DNA of 11,069 bases from Baffinella frigidus (GCA_026770585.1 MU646330.1:234721-245789), one strand, 5' to 3'; counted from the stretch's first letter, positions 1-6,111 are shown. The notes: generated from the sequence alone by a model not told the origin. Translations and numbers: made by a program.

Positions 1-71
1 CCACGCCTTATGTCTGCTTCCCCTCCCCCCATAGCGTCCTTCTCCTGAACCATTGTTGGACACGGACCCTT

Positions 72-167
72 GCTGACGACGCGCGTCACACCCTCTCGCA
101 CACCCTCTCGCACCCTCTCGCACACCCTCGAGGGTGTGATGCGCGTCGTCAGCGACATCCCTGCGGG
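72..167. repeat. Family A palindromic repeat, copy 1
   Basis: An 82-bp imperfect palindrome (72-153). It opens GCTGACGACGCGCGTCACAC, passes through a loop of CACACCCTCTCG-type units and closes with GAGGGTGTGATGCGCGTC-GTCAGC. The 14-bp tail GACATCCCTGCGGG follows, as it does after copies 2 and 5. The preceding 15 bases, TGGACACGGACCCTT, recur before the half copy at 942, so part of the repeated unit lies outside the palindrome. Its loop units read as SHTLSHTL-type peptide in several frames, which explains the spurious open frames here. No transposase is visible; class unknown. Confidence 0.9.
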
Positions 168-294
168 GTCCGTTGCCTACCGGGACGCCCTCGAGGGTGT
201 GGTTCCGGAGGATCTGTCAGCTTCCTCCCCCCCCCGACTCGATCCTCAAGCCAGAACTCCAATCGCCGAACATATCCACGCATCTCCCCGGGGT

Positions 295-391
295 GCTGAC
301 GACGCGCATCACACCCTCTCGCACACCCTCTCACACCCTCCCGCACACCCTCGAGGGTGTGATGCGCGTCGTCAGCGACATCCCTGCGGGG
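295..391. repeat. Family A palindromic repeat, copy 2
   Basis: Complete 82-bp palindrome (295-376) with the 24-bp arms GCTGACGACGCGCATC-ACACCCTC and their reverse complement. The tail GACATCCCTGCGGGG runs to 391. One loop base differs from copies 4 and 5 (CCCGCAC instead of CTCGCAC). It lies about 140 bp after copy 1 in the same orientation. Between them, GCCCTCGAGGGTGTGG (188-203) echoes the centre of the palindrome and may be a decayed remnant. Confidence 0.9.
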
Positions 392-679
392 CCTCTCCCT
401 CAACGCCGGATCCCAACGCCGGATCCCAACTTGAATCCTCGCCCCTGATGTCTAGTCCCTCGTCTCTGAAACCCCACTTCCACAACCTGTCTCTCTTTTG
501 AACCCTTCAAGGAAAACACTCGAACCATCAAACTTATCCCCTGCACCCTATCTCAACGGAAATTGACTCCGAGCAAATTTACTCTGAACCCTGAACCGTG
601 AAAACTCGTTTCCTGAAAACTGAAGCCCCTCCCCCCCGTAATGCAGGGCGGCCCGAGACCCAAGGTCGCCCCCTCCCTC
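392..679. other. No gene recognised
   Basis: C-rich, low-complexity sequence between a family A copy and element B1. It contains a small direct repeat (CCGGATCCCAACGCCGGATCCCAAC at about 407-431). A 143-codon frame crosses from 70 to 501, but most of it is translation of A repeats, so it is not a believable gene. No splice-bounded coding island or regulatory site was found. Confidence 0.5.
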
Positions 680-851
680 CCACATAGCAGACTTTGAAGG
701 GATTTTGAATATCCCCTAAGCGATAAGACCTAGGACTCTACAGTAGGCAATCCGTAGGGACATAGGGGAGGTTCCCACGGGTTCCTACGGATAAGGTAAC
801 GGAAAGGTGGCCCGATGTGGGCCGAAAACCCCTTGGTGGTCCGCTGCGTGG
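680..851. mobile_element. Family B miniature inverted-repeat element, copy 1
   Basis: The terminal inverted repeats are diverged: left begins CCACATAGCAGACTTTGAAG and right ends CTTGGTGGTCCGCTGCGTGG. The core shared with B2 and B3 includes GCGATAAGACCTAGGA, a CTACAGTAGGCAA motif and CCTACGGATAAGGTAACGGA. It is slightly longer than B2 because of a duplication around TTCCCACGGGTTCC and a different right interior. No coding capacity, so it must be non-autonomous. No clear target-site duplication is visible. Confidence 0.85.
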
Positions 852-926
852 CTTTGGCCTCCATCTCCCACCCCAGGGCTGCAAGAGACCAATCCCACCA
901 TCCACCGTTCATCCTGTCCACACGTG

Positions 927-993
927 TGGACACGGACCCTTGCTGACGACGCGCATCACACCCTCTCGCACACCCTCTCACACCCTCTCGCAC
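927..993. repeat. Family A palindromic repeat, copy 3 (left half only)
   Basis: TGGACACGGACCCTT (927-941) is followed by the left half of the palindrome, GCTGACGACGCGCATCACAC and the CTCGCACACC units. The sequence then stops matching and continues with the unrelated short palindrome GGTGATATCACC (994-1005). The whole right arm and the GACATCC tail are missing. The shared upstream 15 bases show that this copy is closer to copy 1 than to the others. Confidence 0.85.
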
Positions 994-1187
994 GGTGATA
1001 TCACCCTCAATTGGCAACAGCAGCGGTGCTCACGGGGTATCGTCAAGTGATCTCGGATTGAAACAAACGAACTCTGAGACTCGTCTAGCCTCAACCAACC
1101 CCCATCCCTCACATTTTTGCATTCCATATTTGTATGGTCCAACATCTCGCGTGTTTTACGCACCAGAAGCTTTTAGTCCTAGATTGT

Positions 1188-1217
1188 AGAAGCTTCTAGA
1201 ATTTTCTGGAAGCTTCT
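1188..1217. promoter_or_regulatory. Six-unit heat-shock-element-like array
   Basis: Six perfect alternating pentamers, GAA-nn-TTC-nn-GAA-nn-TTC-nn-GAA-nn-TTC, with every trinucleotide in register: GAA at 1189, 1199 and 1209; TTC at 1194, 1204 and 1214. Heat shock factor trimers are known to bind exactly this nGAAnnTTCn arrangement in eukaryotes. A single extra GAA sits upstream at 1166. No TATA box or gene start is recognisable just downstream. A weak coding island begins about 150 bp further on. The array is also self-similar (AGAAGCTTCTAG twice), so a repeat origin is possible. Confidence 0.5.
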
Positions 1218-1372
1218 AGTCACCAGTCGTCAGGGGGGGGCTCTAGCAGACCGAGCACCCCTCAGATCAATCAGACCTCTCATGCCTTCAAAATGCACTT
1301 GGGTGGTTGTACACACCTGGCTTTTCATCGGACCCGAACGGGAGTGCGAGTGAGGAACGTGGGAGTGCACAG

Positions 1373-1470
1373 GTTATGCGCCTGAGAGGAGAGATGGGGT
1401 CATCCCGAATGTGGTGACAGGCAAACCGGTGCACGACGGGCAACGACTCTTCTGTGATGCTTTCCTCAAG
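1373..1470 (+). CDS. Possible coding exon, unknown product
   Basis: The frame is open from just after a stop at 1351. The protein-like part reads PERRDGVIPNVVTGKPVHDG followed by QRLFCDAFLKVRN. An AG at 1371-1372 and a GT at 1471-1472 (AAG|GTCCGC) would bound an exon of 98 bases. Downstream, the same frame runs into CTTCTAGGTTTGG repeats and reads as low-complexity Phe/Leu, so it should not extend past about 1500. The same frame is also open upstream of the 1351 stop (about 1262-1350), which could mean a decayed gene or a retained intron. I do not recognise the protein, and the call rests only on composition and plausible splice sites. Confidence 0.2.
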
Positions 1471-1516
1471 GTCCGCAATCGACCACTGCCTCTTCCCGCC
1501 AGTCGTCTGTTTTTTT

Positions 1517-1611
1517 CGCTTCTAGGTTTGGGGGGGTTCTCTTCTAGGTTTGGTTGTTTTTCGCTTCTAGGTTTGGCTCTTCCAGAACCTCTAGGGTCTT
1601 GTTGCTTCTAG
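1517..1611. repeat. CTTCTAGGTTTGG short repeats, left of B2
   Basis: CTTCTAGGTTTGG occurs at 1519-1531, 1541-1553 and 1564-1576, and a partial GCTTCTAG lies at 1603-1610. One more full copy (1847-1859) and a diverged one (1821-1836) lie beyond element B2. B2 therefore appears to sit inside a small pre-existing tandem array. T-rich spacers separate the units. Confidence 0.75.
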
Positions 1612-1771
1612 CCACACAGCGGACTTCGAAGGGATTTTGAATAACCCCTTAGCGATAGGACCTAGGACCCTACGGTACGTAACCCGTAGGGAGATAGGGG
1701 GGTTCCCACGGATAAGGTAACGGACACTCGGGCTCTCAGCGCCCAAAATCCCTTCGTAGCCCGCTGTGTGG
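1612..1771. mobile_element. Family B miniature inverted-repeat element, copy 2 (complete)
   Basis: A 160-bp element with 28-bp terminal inverted repeats. The left end reads CCACACAGCGGACTTCGAAG then GGATTTTG. The right end is its complement, with two differences from the left. The interior holds GCGATAGGACCTAGGACCCT, an ACGGATAAGGTAACGGA block and CTCGGGCTCTCAGCGCCC. It is the best-preserved of three copies and serves as the family reference. It has no open frame. No convincing target-site duplication flanks it (TTCTAG on the left, ATGTAT on the right), so the superfamily cannot be assigned. Confidence 0.9.
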
Positions 1772-1820
1772 ATGTATCATGCTCCAGACGTTTGCTGTCT
1801 TCTGGCTTCTCGGTGTCTTT

Positions 1821-1859
1821 TTGCTGCTAGGTCCGGTGTCTTTTCGCTTCTAGGTTTGG
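1821..1859. repeat. CTTCTAGGTTTGG short repeats, right of B2
   Basis: A diverged unit (TTGCTGCTAGGTCCGG, 1821-1836) and an exact unit (CGCTTCTAGGTTTGG, 1845-1859) continue the array that starts at 1517. Confidence 0.6.
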
Positions 1860-1973
1860 CAGAAGAGACAATGGCTGCCGTCTGTGCGACCTCTCTGCAC
1901 TCTGTGTTGGTTGTTCGGATAAAGCCACGGCTGATGAAGTTAACAGCCGTAGTTTGATTAAACCGCATTTAAT

Positions 1974-2017
1974 GAAATGATGAAATCATTTCATGGAGGG
2001 AATCATTTCATCATTTC
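1974..2017. repeat. Short inverted repeat (17-bp arms)
   Basis: GAAATGATGAAATCATT (1974-1990) pairs with AATCATTTCATCATTTC (2001-2017) across a 10-base loop, with one mismatch. It lies about 90 bp before the long hairpin at 2110, and the two could be part of one larger element. No coding content. Confidence 0.8.
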
Positions 2018-2109
2018 GCTGCAAAGGTTTTGAGTCATCCTGCCACACGCAAGTTTTTACGGGTTTTAGGCGGTCATACTTTGTACCGACAATGAGTATC
2101 TCTACTTTT

Positions 2110-2267
2110 ATCTCCAGAATCGATATAAAAATACTGTTTTCTAAAGTTGATTCTCCCTTGAAAACAAGCCACTTTTGACGTGTCAAACCCCAAACACGTC
2201 AAAAGTGGCTTGTTTTCAAGGGAGAATCAACTTTAGAAAACAGCATTTTTATATCGTTTCCGGAGAT
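2110..2267. repeat. Family E long hairpin (74-bp arms)
   Basis: The left arm (2110-2183) and right arm (2194-2267) are complementary over 74 bp, with three mismatches I can count near the outer ends. The loop is 10 bases (CAAACCCCAA). The arms run from ATCTCC...TATAAAAAT outside to CCACTTTTGACGTGT inside. No target-site duplication is obvious. Such arms mean recent formation or selection for pairing; a transcript would fold into a 158-nt hairpin. The open frames across it are mirror translations of the arms and are not genes. Confidence 0.95.
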
Positions 2268-2477
2268 GAACTTGCTCATGTGAATGCTCTGTTTCTCGGC
2301 CTGACTCCCTCGGGCATGCCGCTACTGACCCATGGCTCTAGAAAGATTGGTGTTCCATTGCCAAACAACCAGCGCCAGCACCGTGCATGCCATAAGCATT
2401 GTGCTACGTACTGTACCCTGTGTCGGCCGCTCTTACGAGCTGTTTTCGGATTGATTCGATTCCAGGGTTCTAACTAG
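2268..2477 (+). other. Open frame tail, no gene recognised
   Basis: A frame entering from the hairpin stays open to a stop at 2475-2477. It contains a Cys/His-rich stretch, HRACHKHCATYCTLCR, encoded at about 2380-2430. The spacing fits no zinc-finger class that I know, and the upstream half of the frame is hairpin arm. I record it only because the stretch outside the hairpin (about 70 codons) is not repetitive. Confidence 0.15.
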
Positions 2478-2495
2478 GTTGAGTTTGGATCGCAG

Positions 2496-2558
2496 GATGG
2501 ACACTCGAAGGAGGAGCTAGATCTCCTCAACGCTCAGATCCTGCAAATCGTCCCGCAG
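2496..2558 (+). CDS. Candidate internal exon, unknown helical protein
   Basis: This island lies between a CAG (2493-2495) and a GT (2559-2560, CAG|GTTCAG). It is 63 bases, exactly 21 codons, and reads DGHSKEELDLLNAQILQIVP then Q. The peptide has the charge and leucine spacing of an amphipathic helix. The same frame continues to a stop at 2607 with less protein-like sequence, and a stop lies upstream at 2475, so only a spliced exon would make sense. Whether it belongs to the helical-repeat gene at 6271 is unknown. I recognise no family. Confidence 0.3.
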
Positions 2559-2743
2559 GTTCAGAGAGGGCTCATGAACCACGCCCCTCGAGTCCTACCC
2601 AAATCCTAAATCCTAAGCCATAAACTTCTGAAGAGGACCAGTATCTGAATCGAATTATGTCGTGTTCGATACCTTGTATTGTATCTTTCTAATGCAAACC
2701 GGGGCCCCCCTCGACTCAAACAGGTTATGGCTGTGCCATACTG

Positions 2744-2864
2744 TACAGGGGTACCTCGCTCGTAAGAAACGCCCACACCCCTAGGACCACCATAGGGCCC
2801 TGGGCGTAGTCCTACTGTAGGGTCTTAGGGGGCGGCTGTTTCTTATGAGCGAGGTACCCCTGTA
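2744..2864. mobile_element. Family D miniature inverted-repeat element, copy 1
   Basis: A 121-bp element including TA at both ends. The terminal inverted repeats of about 25 bp start CAGGGGTACCTCGCTCGTAA and end TTATGAGCGAGGTACCCCTG. TA at 2744-2745 and 2863-2864 fits a TA target duplication, the mark of Tc1/mariner-like and some other DNA transposons. The interior has a CCTAGGACCACCATAGGGCC block followed by its inverse-like CTACTGTAGGGTCTTAGG. It is non-coding; conceptual translation of the right end gives RGTSLIRNS on the minus strand. Confidence 0.9.
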
Positions 2865-2914
2865 AACCGCCGCTCCCCTTTCGGCAACCAATGCCTCTAG
2901 AGGGTCAGAGGGTA

Positions 2915-2990
2915 GCTGACGACGCGCATCACACCCTCTCGCACACCCTCTCACACCCTCTCGCACACCCTCGAGGGTGTGATGCGCGTC
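2915..2990. repeat. Family A palindromic repeat, copy 4 (right end truncated)
   Basis: Left arm and loop are identical to copy 5. The right arm stops after GATGCGCGTC, so the final GTCAGC and the GACATCC tail are absent. Together with copy 5 it brackets a 44-bp spacer. Confidence 0.9.
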
Positions 2991-2991
2991 G

Positions 2992-3029
2992 CCTTCCGCA
3001 GCAACTCCGCAGCCTCGACCTGGTGGGGG
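2992..3029 (-). pseudogene. Coding-like spacer fragment (helical-repeat type)
   Basis: The spacer between family A copies 4 and 5 reads, on the minus strand, QVEAAELLRKA, typical of one helix of armadillo, HEAT or ankyrin proteins. A CAG directly precedes GTCGAGGCTGCG on that strand. The plus-strand text CCGCAGCAACT in the spacer recurs at 8396-8406, where the minus strand encodes the similar AAQLLRRG. This could be a captured exon fragment, but about 11 codons are too few to prove homology. Confidence 0.25.
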
Positions 3030-3034
3030 GTGTA

Positions 3035-3131
3035 GCTGACGACGCGCATCACACCCTCTCGCACACCCTCTCACACCCTCTCGCACACCCTCGAGGGTGT
3101 GATGCGCGTCGTCAGCGACATCCCTGCGGGG
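3035..3131. repeat. Family A palindromic repeat, copy 5
   Basis: Complete 82-bp palindrome (3035-3116) plus the GACATCCCTGCGGGG tail to 3131. Apart from copy 4's truncation the two copies are the same, and GTAGCTGAC precedes both, suggesting local duplication of a unit that included the spacer. Minus-strand translations across the pair give tandem ARGCDARRQ peptides with no biological meaning that I can support. Confidence 0.9.
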
Positions 3132-3291
3132 CCTCATCAGCCCTGATCCGCGGCGCCGATTTTGCTTCTTTTGAGTCTTCCAGATTCGCGTGAATCCTCT
3201 ATCTGAATCCACTCACAGCTCTCTGGTGTGTGTCACCTTCCGGATGCCACATCTGACATCGGACAACACCCAAGTGCCGTGGCAGCACCAG

Positions 3292-3324
3292 CACCACCAT
3301 AGGGCCCTGGGCGTAGTCCTACTG
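3292..3324. mobile_element. Family D fragment (internal part only)
   Basis: ACCACCATAGGGCCCTGGGC followed by GTAGTCCTACTG is identical to 2785-2816 inside D1, without either terminus. Being exact over about 32 bases yet lacking both ends, it is a recent fragment left by recombination or gene conversion rather than an old, eroded insertion. Confidence 0.8.
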
Positions 3325-3340
3325 GGTTTGCCGTGCGCTG

Positions 3341-3478
3341 ATGGGGTGCTGCCCCCTCGCGCAGATCCACGCCCTGATCGACCGCGTGAGCCACCGGGCC
3401 CTCAGCAGGCCGCCGTCACCGGAGAGGGCCCCGCGGTCTCAGTCTCCGCAGCCGCGAGGCGGAACCCAAGTCATTTAA
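3341..3478 (+). CDS. Possible coding sequence, Pro/Ser/Arg-rich
   Basis: The frame starts at an ATG (3341) and stops at 3476-3478, giving 45 codons: MGCCPLAQIHALIDRVSHRA, then a disordered-looking RPPSPERAPRSQSPQPRGG tail. A CAG at 3362-3364 and a GTGAGC donor-like site at 3386 could instead bound a tiny exon coding IHALIDR. A second frame, open from 3190 to 3621, overlaps it, so neither is secure. It has the same GC-rich codon style as the 6271 exon. No family recognised. Confidence 0.15.
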   Translation: MGCCPLAQIHALIDRVSHRALSRPPSPERAPRSQSPQPRGGTQVI

Positions 3479-3479
3479 G

Positions 3480-3753
3480 CGATGGGTTATTTTCAGCTAG
3501 TGTGCATTCGGGGTTCGCGCGGATGTTTTCGAGGTGGGGTGGGGAGATCGGTGGGAATGAAAAAGCGAAAATTGTGCCGTTTTGGGACGTGGTACGGGTG
3601 GGTGATGCTATCGTTTCATAAAACCCATGCCTGACATAGAATGAAAGTGTATCATTTTTACTTTTCGGGCTCCCCGCCCCCCCGAGGGTCGGGGAAATCC
3701 GCGCGAAGCCAACATCTACATCTACAATACCGATTTCTGGAAGAATGGTCGAC
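3480..3753. other. No gene recognised
   Basis: Mixed-composition sequence between the weak island at 3341 and element D2. It includes a G-rich stretch (3525-3560), an AT-rich stretch (3610-3665) and a small GC hairpin around CTCCCCGCCCCCC (3670-3698). No splice-bounded coding island, tRNA or element end is visible. Confidence 0.4.
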
Positions 3754-3874
3754 TAGAGGGGTACCTCGCTCATAAGAAACAGCCCTCCCCCTAGGGCCAC
3801 CATAGGGCCATAGGCATAGGCCTACTGTAGGGTCCTAGGGGGAGGCAGTTTCGGATGAGCGAGGTACCCTTGTA
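3754..3874. mobile_element. Family D miniature inverted-repeat element, copy 2
   Basis: A 121-bp element, the same length as D1. Ends are GAGGGGTACCTCGCTCATAA on the left and GAGCGAGGTACCCTTG on the right, with TA at 3754-3755 and 3873-3874. The terminal base has changed relative to D1 (GAGGGG for CAGGGG), and the right arm carries a TTTCGGATGAGC variant. Interior blocks match D1 with several substitutions. It is non-coding, and the TA flanks on two independent copies support TA as the target site. Confidence 0.9.
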
Positions 3875-3967
3875 CAAGACTTTAATGAACTGGAACCGGC
3901 GACGGAAACTTTAAACAACTGATTGATTAAAAGGACGGGCGGCTTCGGACTTGTGGCCTTCCCCGCC

Positions 3968-4237
3968 TCCCCTGGGGGCGGACCGGGCACCACGCCACAC
4001 CGGTGGGAAGGTCCGGGCGTGCGCTACCGCAATATATCGACGGGTAGCGCGGCGTCGGTGTGCAACCCGCGTACGGGCTTGGGGACACTCGGACCGTTAC
4101 ACATGCTGTCGGCGGCGGACCCTTGGCCCGCGTCGAGCCCCTCGAGGGCGCGCGGCAGCACACTCCACACCGCTGGGAAAGTCGCGACATGCACTTCGCG
4201 AATGGATCGTGCGCCGGCGGCGTGTCACCCGCGTCCC
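3968..4237. repeat. Diverged direct duplication, about 165-170 bp period
   Basis: Two units (about 3968-4075 and 4138-4237) share CACACCGGTGGGAAGGTC versus CACACCGCTGGGAAAGTC (3996 and 4166), GTGTGCAACCCGCGT versus GTGTCACCCGCGT (4058 and 4222), and CCCCTGGGGGCG versus CCCCTCGAGGGCG at their starts. Substitutions and indels are many, so it is old. It makes up the first part of the multi-frame-open region and may explain it. Confidence 0.6.
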
Positions 4238-4635
4238 ACCGCAGGGACCTCCCTTCCCGACCCAAAATAGAATTGCTAGCTTGCTGCTCCCCTGCAAGAG
4301 CCGCGTGCTGTGCTGCCTGATGAACGCGACTGCACGATGTCTGCTGCTGCATGTTGCCCGCTTTCGCGAATCTCCGAAGCGGGAGCGAACTGCCCTGCTC
4401 ACCCCATTCCACTCCGACTTCACACGGCTTCACCCTCACGTGCAAGAGCCGCCATACTCGTTTCACGAAACGCAGAATCAAACACAGCCTTGCGTGCCCC
4501 GCAAGGTCCACAACCCCCAATATCCGCAAAACACCGCAAACGAGCCTCATGCGGCCGGCCCAACCAGCAAACGGGCCTTCCGTGGCCCAACCCATCCCTG
4601 CCATGCATGGCATCCAACACCTGAGCGGCTTCGCT

Positions 4636-4671
4636 CCCCAACCCCAACACCTGCCCCAACCCCAACACCTG
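4636..4671. repeat. 18-bp tandem duplication
   Basis: Two perfect copies of CCCCAACCCCAACACCTG, at 4636-4653 and 4654-4671. Each contains an internal CCCCAAC repeat. Confidence 0.95.
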
Positions 4672-4686
4672 ATCGGCCTCCTATGT

Positions 4687-4850
4687 TTATGATGACCTCC
4701 GACCATGCATAGTCGAATACCGAGTTTCCTGCTCTGTCTTTTCCATGAGAATCTGACCATTCGTCATCCGACTCAGTAGCTTTTTAACAACCTTAACATC
4801 TGCCACAATACTACCGGCTGCCAGATGCAGTGCAGTACACCCCATCAGGT
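4687..4850 (-). CDS. Ankyrin-repeat exon fragment
   Basis: On the minus strand the frame reads DLMGCTALHLAAGSIVADVK followed by VVKKLLSRMTNGQILMEKTE and stops at 4687-4689. TALHLAA and VVKKLL are the two hallmark helices of an ankyrin repeat, a protein-interaction fold. An in-frame TGA lies just upstream (about 4855-4857), but CTACAG|ACCTG makes a good splice acceptor at 4850-4851, so this is best read as the last exon, or the remnant, of a longer gene reading leftward. About one repeat is present, and the C-terminal 20 residues are unlike the repeat. The part beyond the repeat may be intronic. I am confident of the family, not of function or gene structure. Confidence 0.6.
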
Positions 4851-4889
4851 CTGTAGCTCACACGACGCGATGATGCGGGCCACGAAAGC

Positions 4890-5049
4890 ACATCCATTGG
4901 ATTTTTATGTTTCTGTTTCAAATTATAAGAATCTCGATGTGGTTTTCTATGACAGAGACCTTGAATTAATGCATTCAGCAGCTAGGGGTGACCATAAAAA
5001 TGTCATAGACTTGATGACTTGCAGGAATATAGATAAATCGGTTGACTAA
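4890..5049 (+). CDS. Ankyrin-like fragment, AT-rich
   Basis: The plus-strand frame (open 4825-5049, stop TAA) reads LDFYVSVSNYKNLDVVFYDR then DLELMHSAARGDHKNVIDLM and ends in TCRNIDKSVD. MHSAARGDHKNVIDLM matches the ankyrin pattern of a helix, a GxH turn and a second helix. I exclude the first 20 codons because they overlap the minus-strand ankyrin exon. Base composition turns clearly AT-rich here, in contrast to the flanks, which could mean a different origin such as a virus, bacterium or another gene. It lies head-to-head with the minus-strand fragment, 40 bases apart. There is no detectable start signal, and it may be an exon or a relic. Confidence 0.4.
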
Positions 5050-5139
5050 TCCGATTTACCCCTCTTACAGAGGAAACAGGACCCAACTCGCAATGGTTGG
5101 GAAGAGGCTCAAAAGGCCTCTCGAGGTAGGGTGCGTTCC

Positions 5140-5470
5140 CCTAGTACCAGGGACGGAGAGAGATCGTGGGATCCTCACCGCCTCGGGTACGTAGGGATTC
5201 CTAGGACTCGAAGAGAGGGGAGATCGTGAGATCCCCCACCGCTCCGAGTACGTAGGGCGCATCTGTGGCACATGTGAGGCGGAACCCGAATCTCCCGGGG
5301 GGGAGATAAGGGTGGCCAACTTATCTCAAAGGGGCGGTATTCCTAGATACCCCTAGGTGATGAGGGATTGTATATCCTAACCACCCGGGGGTATACAGGG
5401 ACACTTGGTACCCGAAAGAGGAGAGGGGGGTCGTAGGATCCCCCAACACTTCGGGTACCAAGGATCGCCT
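5140..5470. repeat. 60-bp imperfect repeat, three units
   Basis: AGATCGTGGGATCCTCACCG (5161) and AGATCGTGAGATCCCCCACC (5221) are 60 bases apart and are each followed by a GTACGTAGGG. A third, more distant unit at 5413-5465 reads GGTCGTAGGATCCCCCAACA then TTCGGGTACC. The region is rich in CCTAGG, GTACGTAGG and CCCCC motifs resembling the cores of families B and I. Two minus-strand frames (5065-5319 and 5321-5530) are translations of these repeats and are not supported as genes. Confidence 0.65.
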
Positions 5471-5549
5471 TCTACGGTACGTAGGGGATAGGATCCCAAT
5501 CCCCCAGAGGGGGGGACACAGGCTATCCACTTAGTAACGGAAGTTTCAA

Positions 5550-5885
5550 ATGGGACGTGAACCTCCGTTACAGGTGGGGTCCACTCTTATCTCCTACAAC
5601 GAACTCCAAAGGACCTTCGGTGGTGTCTACCCCCCCCAAGGTCCCCTGCTTGGTCTCAGTCGCTCCTGGCAGCAGGACACCGAGACCGCGCTCATCATGC
5701 TACAGGACGACCCTGGGTATCCTCCTCGTAAGCTGCCGACTCATGTCCCTACCGTGCGGTATCAGGACAGCATCTTACAGGATTGTGAGGTGCGGTTGCC
5801 GCAAAGGCCCCATACCACCCCCCCCTACCTCCCTCGCGAGTCCCCTCGCTTGCTCGTCTCTTACACCTCCACTTGGCAGCACTGA
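5550..5885 (+). CDS. Weak hypothetical reading frame
   Basis: A 111-codon plus-strand frame reads GREPPLQVGSTLISYNELQR then TFGGVYPPQGPLLG and ends YTSTWQH, with a stop at 5883-5885. Composition is plausible for a protein (mixed polar residues, few runs), but a second frame of 119 codons overlaps almost all of it, and I see no domain, signal peptide or membrane segment. It starts inside a small inverted repeat (GTAACGGA at 5534, TCCGTTAC at 5564) and ends just before fold-back G. No splice signals favour it strongly. Confidence 0.15.
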   Translation: MGREPPLQVGSTLISYNELQRTFGGVYPPQGPLLGLSRSWQQDTETALIMLQDDPGYPPRKLPTHVPTVRYQDSILQDCEVRLPQRPHTTPPYLPRESPRLLVSYTSTWQH

Positions 5886-5921
5886 GTCGGAGATCCGCAC
5901 CGCGAACGAAGGATAGTCCGG

Positions 5922-6111
5922 CTGGTCTCTCATGAGTAGACACTTTTCTGGGGTCGAAAAACTTCCAAACTTTCAAACTCTTTTAGTCAACTCGTACCAA
6001 ATTTACCACAGCGTAAATTTCGCTGTAGTAAATTTCATGTGAGTTGACTAAAAGAGTTTGAAAGTTTGGAAGTTTTTCGACCCAGAAAAGTGTCAACTCA
6101 TGAGAGACCAG
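5922..6111. mobile_element. Family G fold-back element with nested palindrome
   Basis: The arms (5922-5993 and 6041-6111) are complementary over about 72 bp, from CTGGTCTCTCATGAGT outside to AGTCAACTC inside, with one substitution and a one-base indel. The loop (5994-6040) is itself palindromic: AAATTTACCACAGCG pairs with CGCTGTAGTAAATTT with one mismatch. It is AT-richer than the flanks. No target duplication is obvious and there is no coding capacity. It lies 160 bp upstream of the start of the armadillo-type coding region. Confidence 0.9.

Larger units (their letters stand above)
3927..4760 (-). other. GC-rich region open in many frames; 277-codon frame of doubtful reality
   Basis: The longest open frame of the window lies here on the minus strand, but a 253-codon plus-strand frame covers 3951-4712 and four more frames of about 80-115 codons overlap both. 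Openness in so many frames reflects few stop triplets in GC-rich DNA, not coding. The minus frame is rich in Arg, Cys, Pro and Trp and shows no domain. Part of it crosses the 18-bp repeat at 4636, and it is not in frame with the ankyrin piece at 4687. I would not annotate it as a gene without expression data. Confidence 0.15.

Noticed and set aside
70-501. 143-codon plus-strand frame rich in HTLSHTL
   Set aside because: Most of it is translation of family A repeats, which are open in several frames on both strands.
2440-2475. GATTCGATTCC as a tRNA-type B box of a SINE
   Set aside because: No A box or cloverleaf can be formed upstream at suitable distance.
1986-2477. Frames of 60-100 codons over the 2110-2267 hairpin
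   Set aside because: They are mirror-image translations of the two hairpin arms.
2781-3212. 143-codon minus-strand frame with repeated ARGCDARRQ
   Set aside because: It strings together A4, A5 and the right end of D1; a composite of repeats, not a gene.
3951-4712. 253-codon plus-strand frame
   Set aside because: It competes with a 277-codon minus frame over the same bases; several other frames are also open, and no domain is visible in any.
5065-5530. Two minus-strand frames with SPLSS and YVPE motifs
   Set aside because: The peptides repeat with the 60-bp DNA repeats and have no start or splice context.
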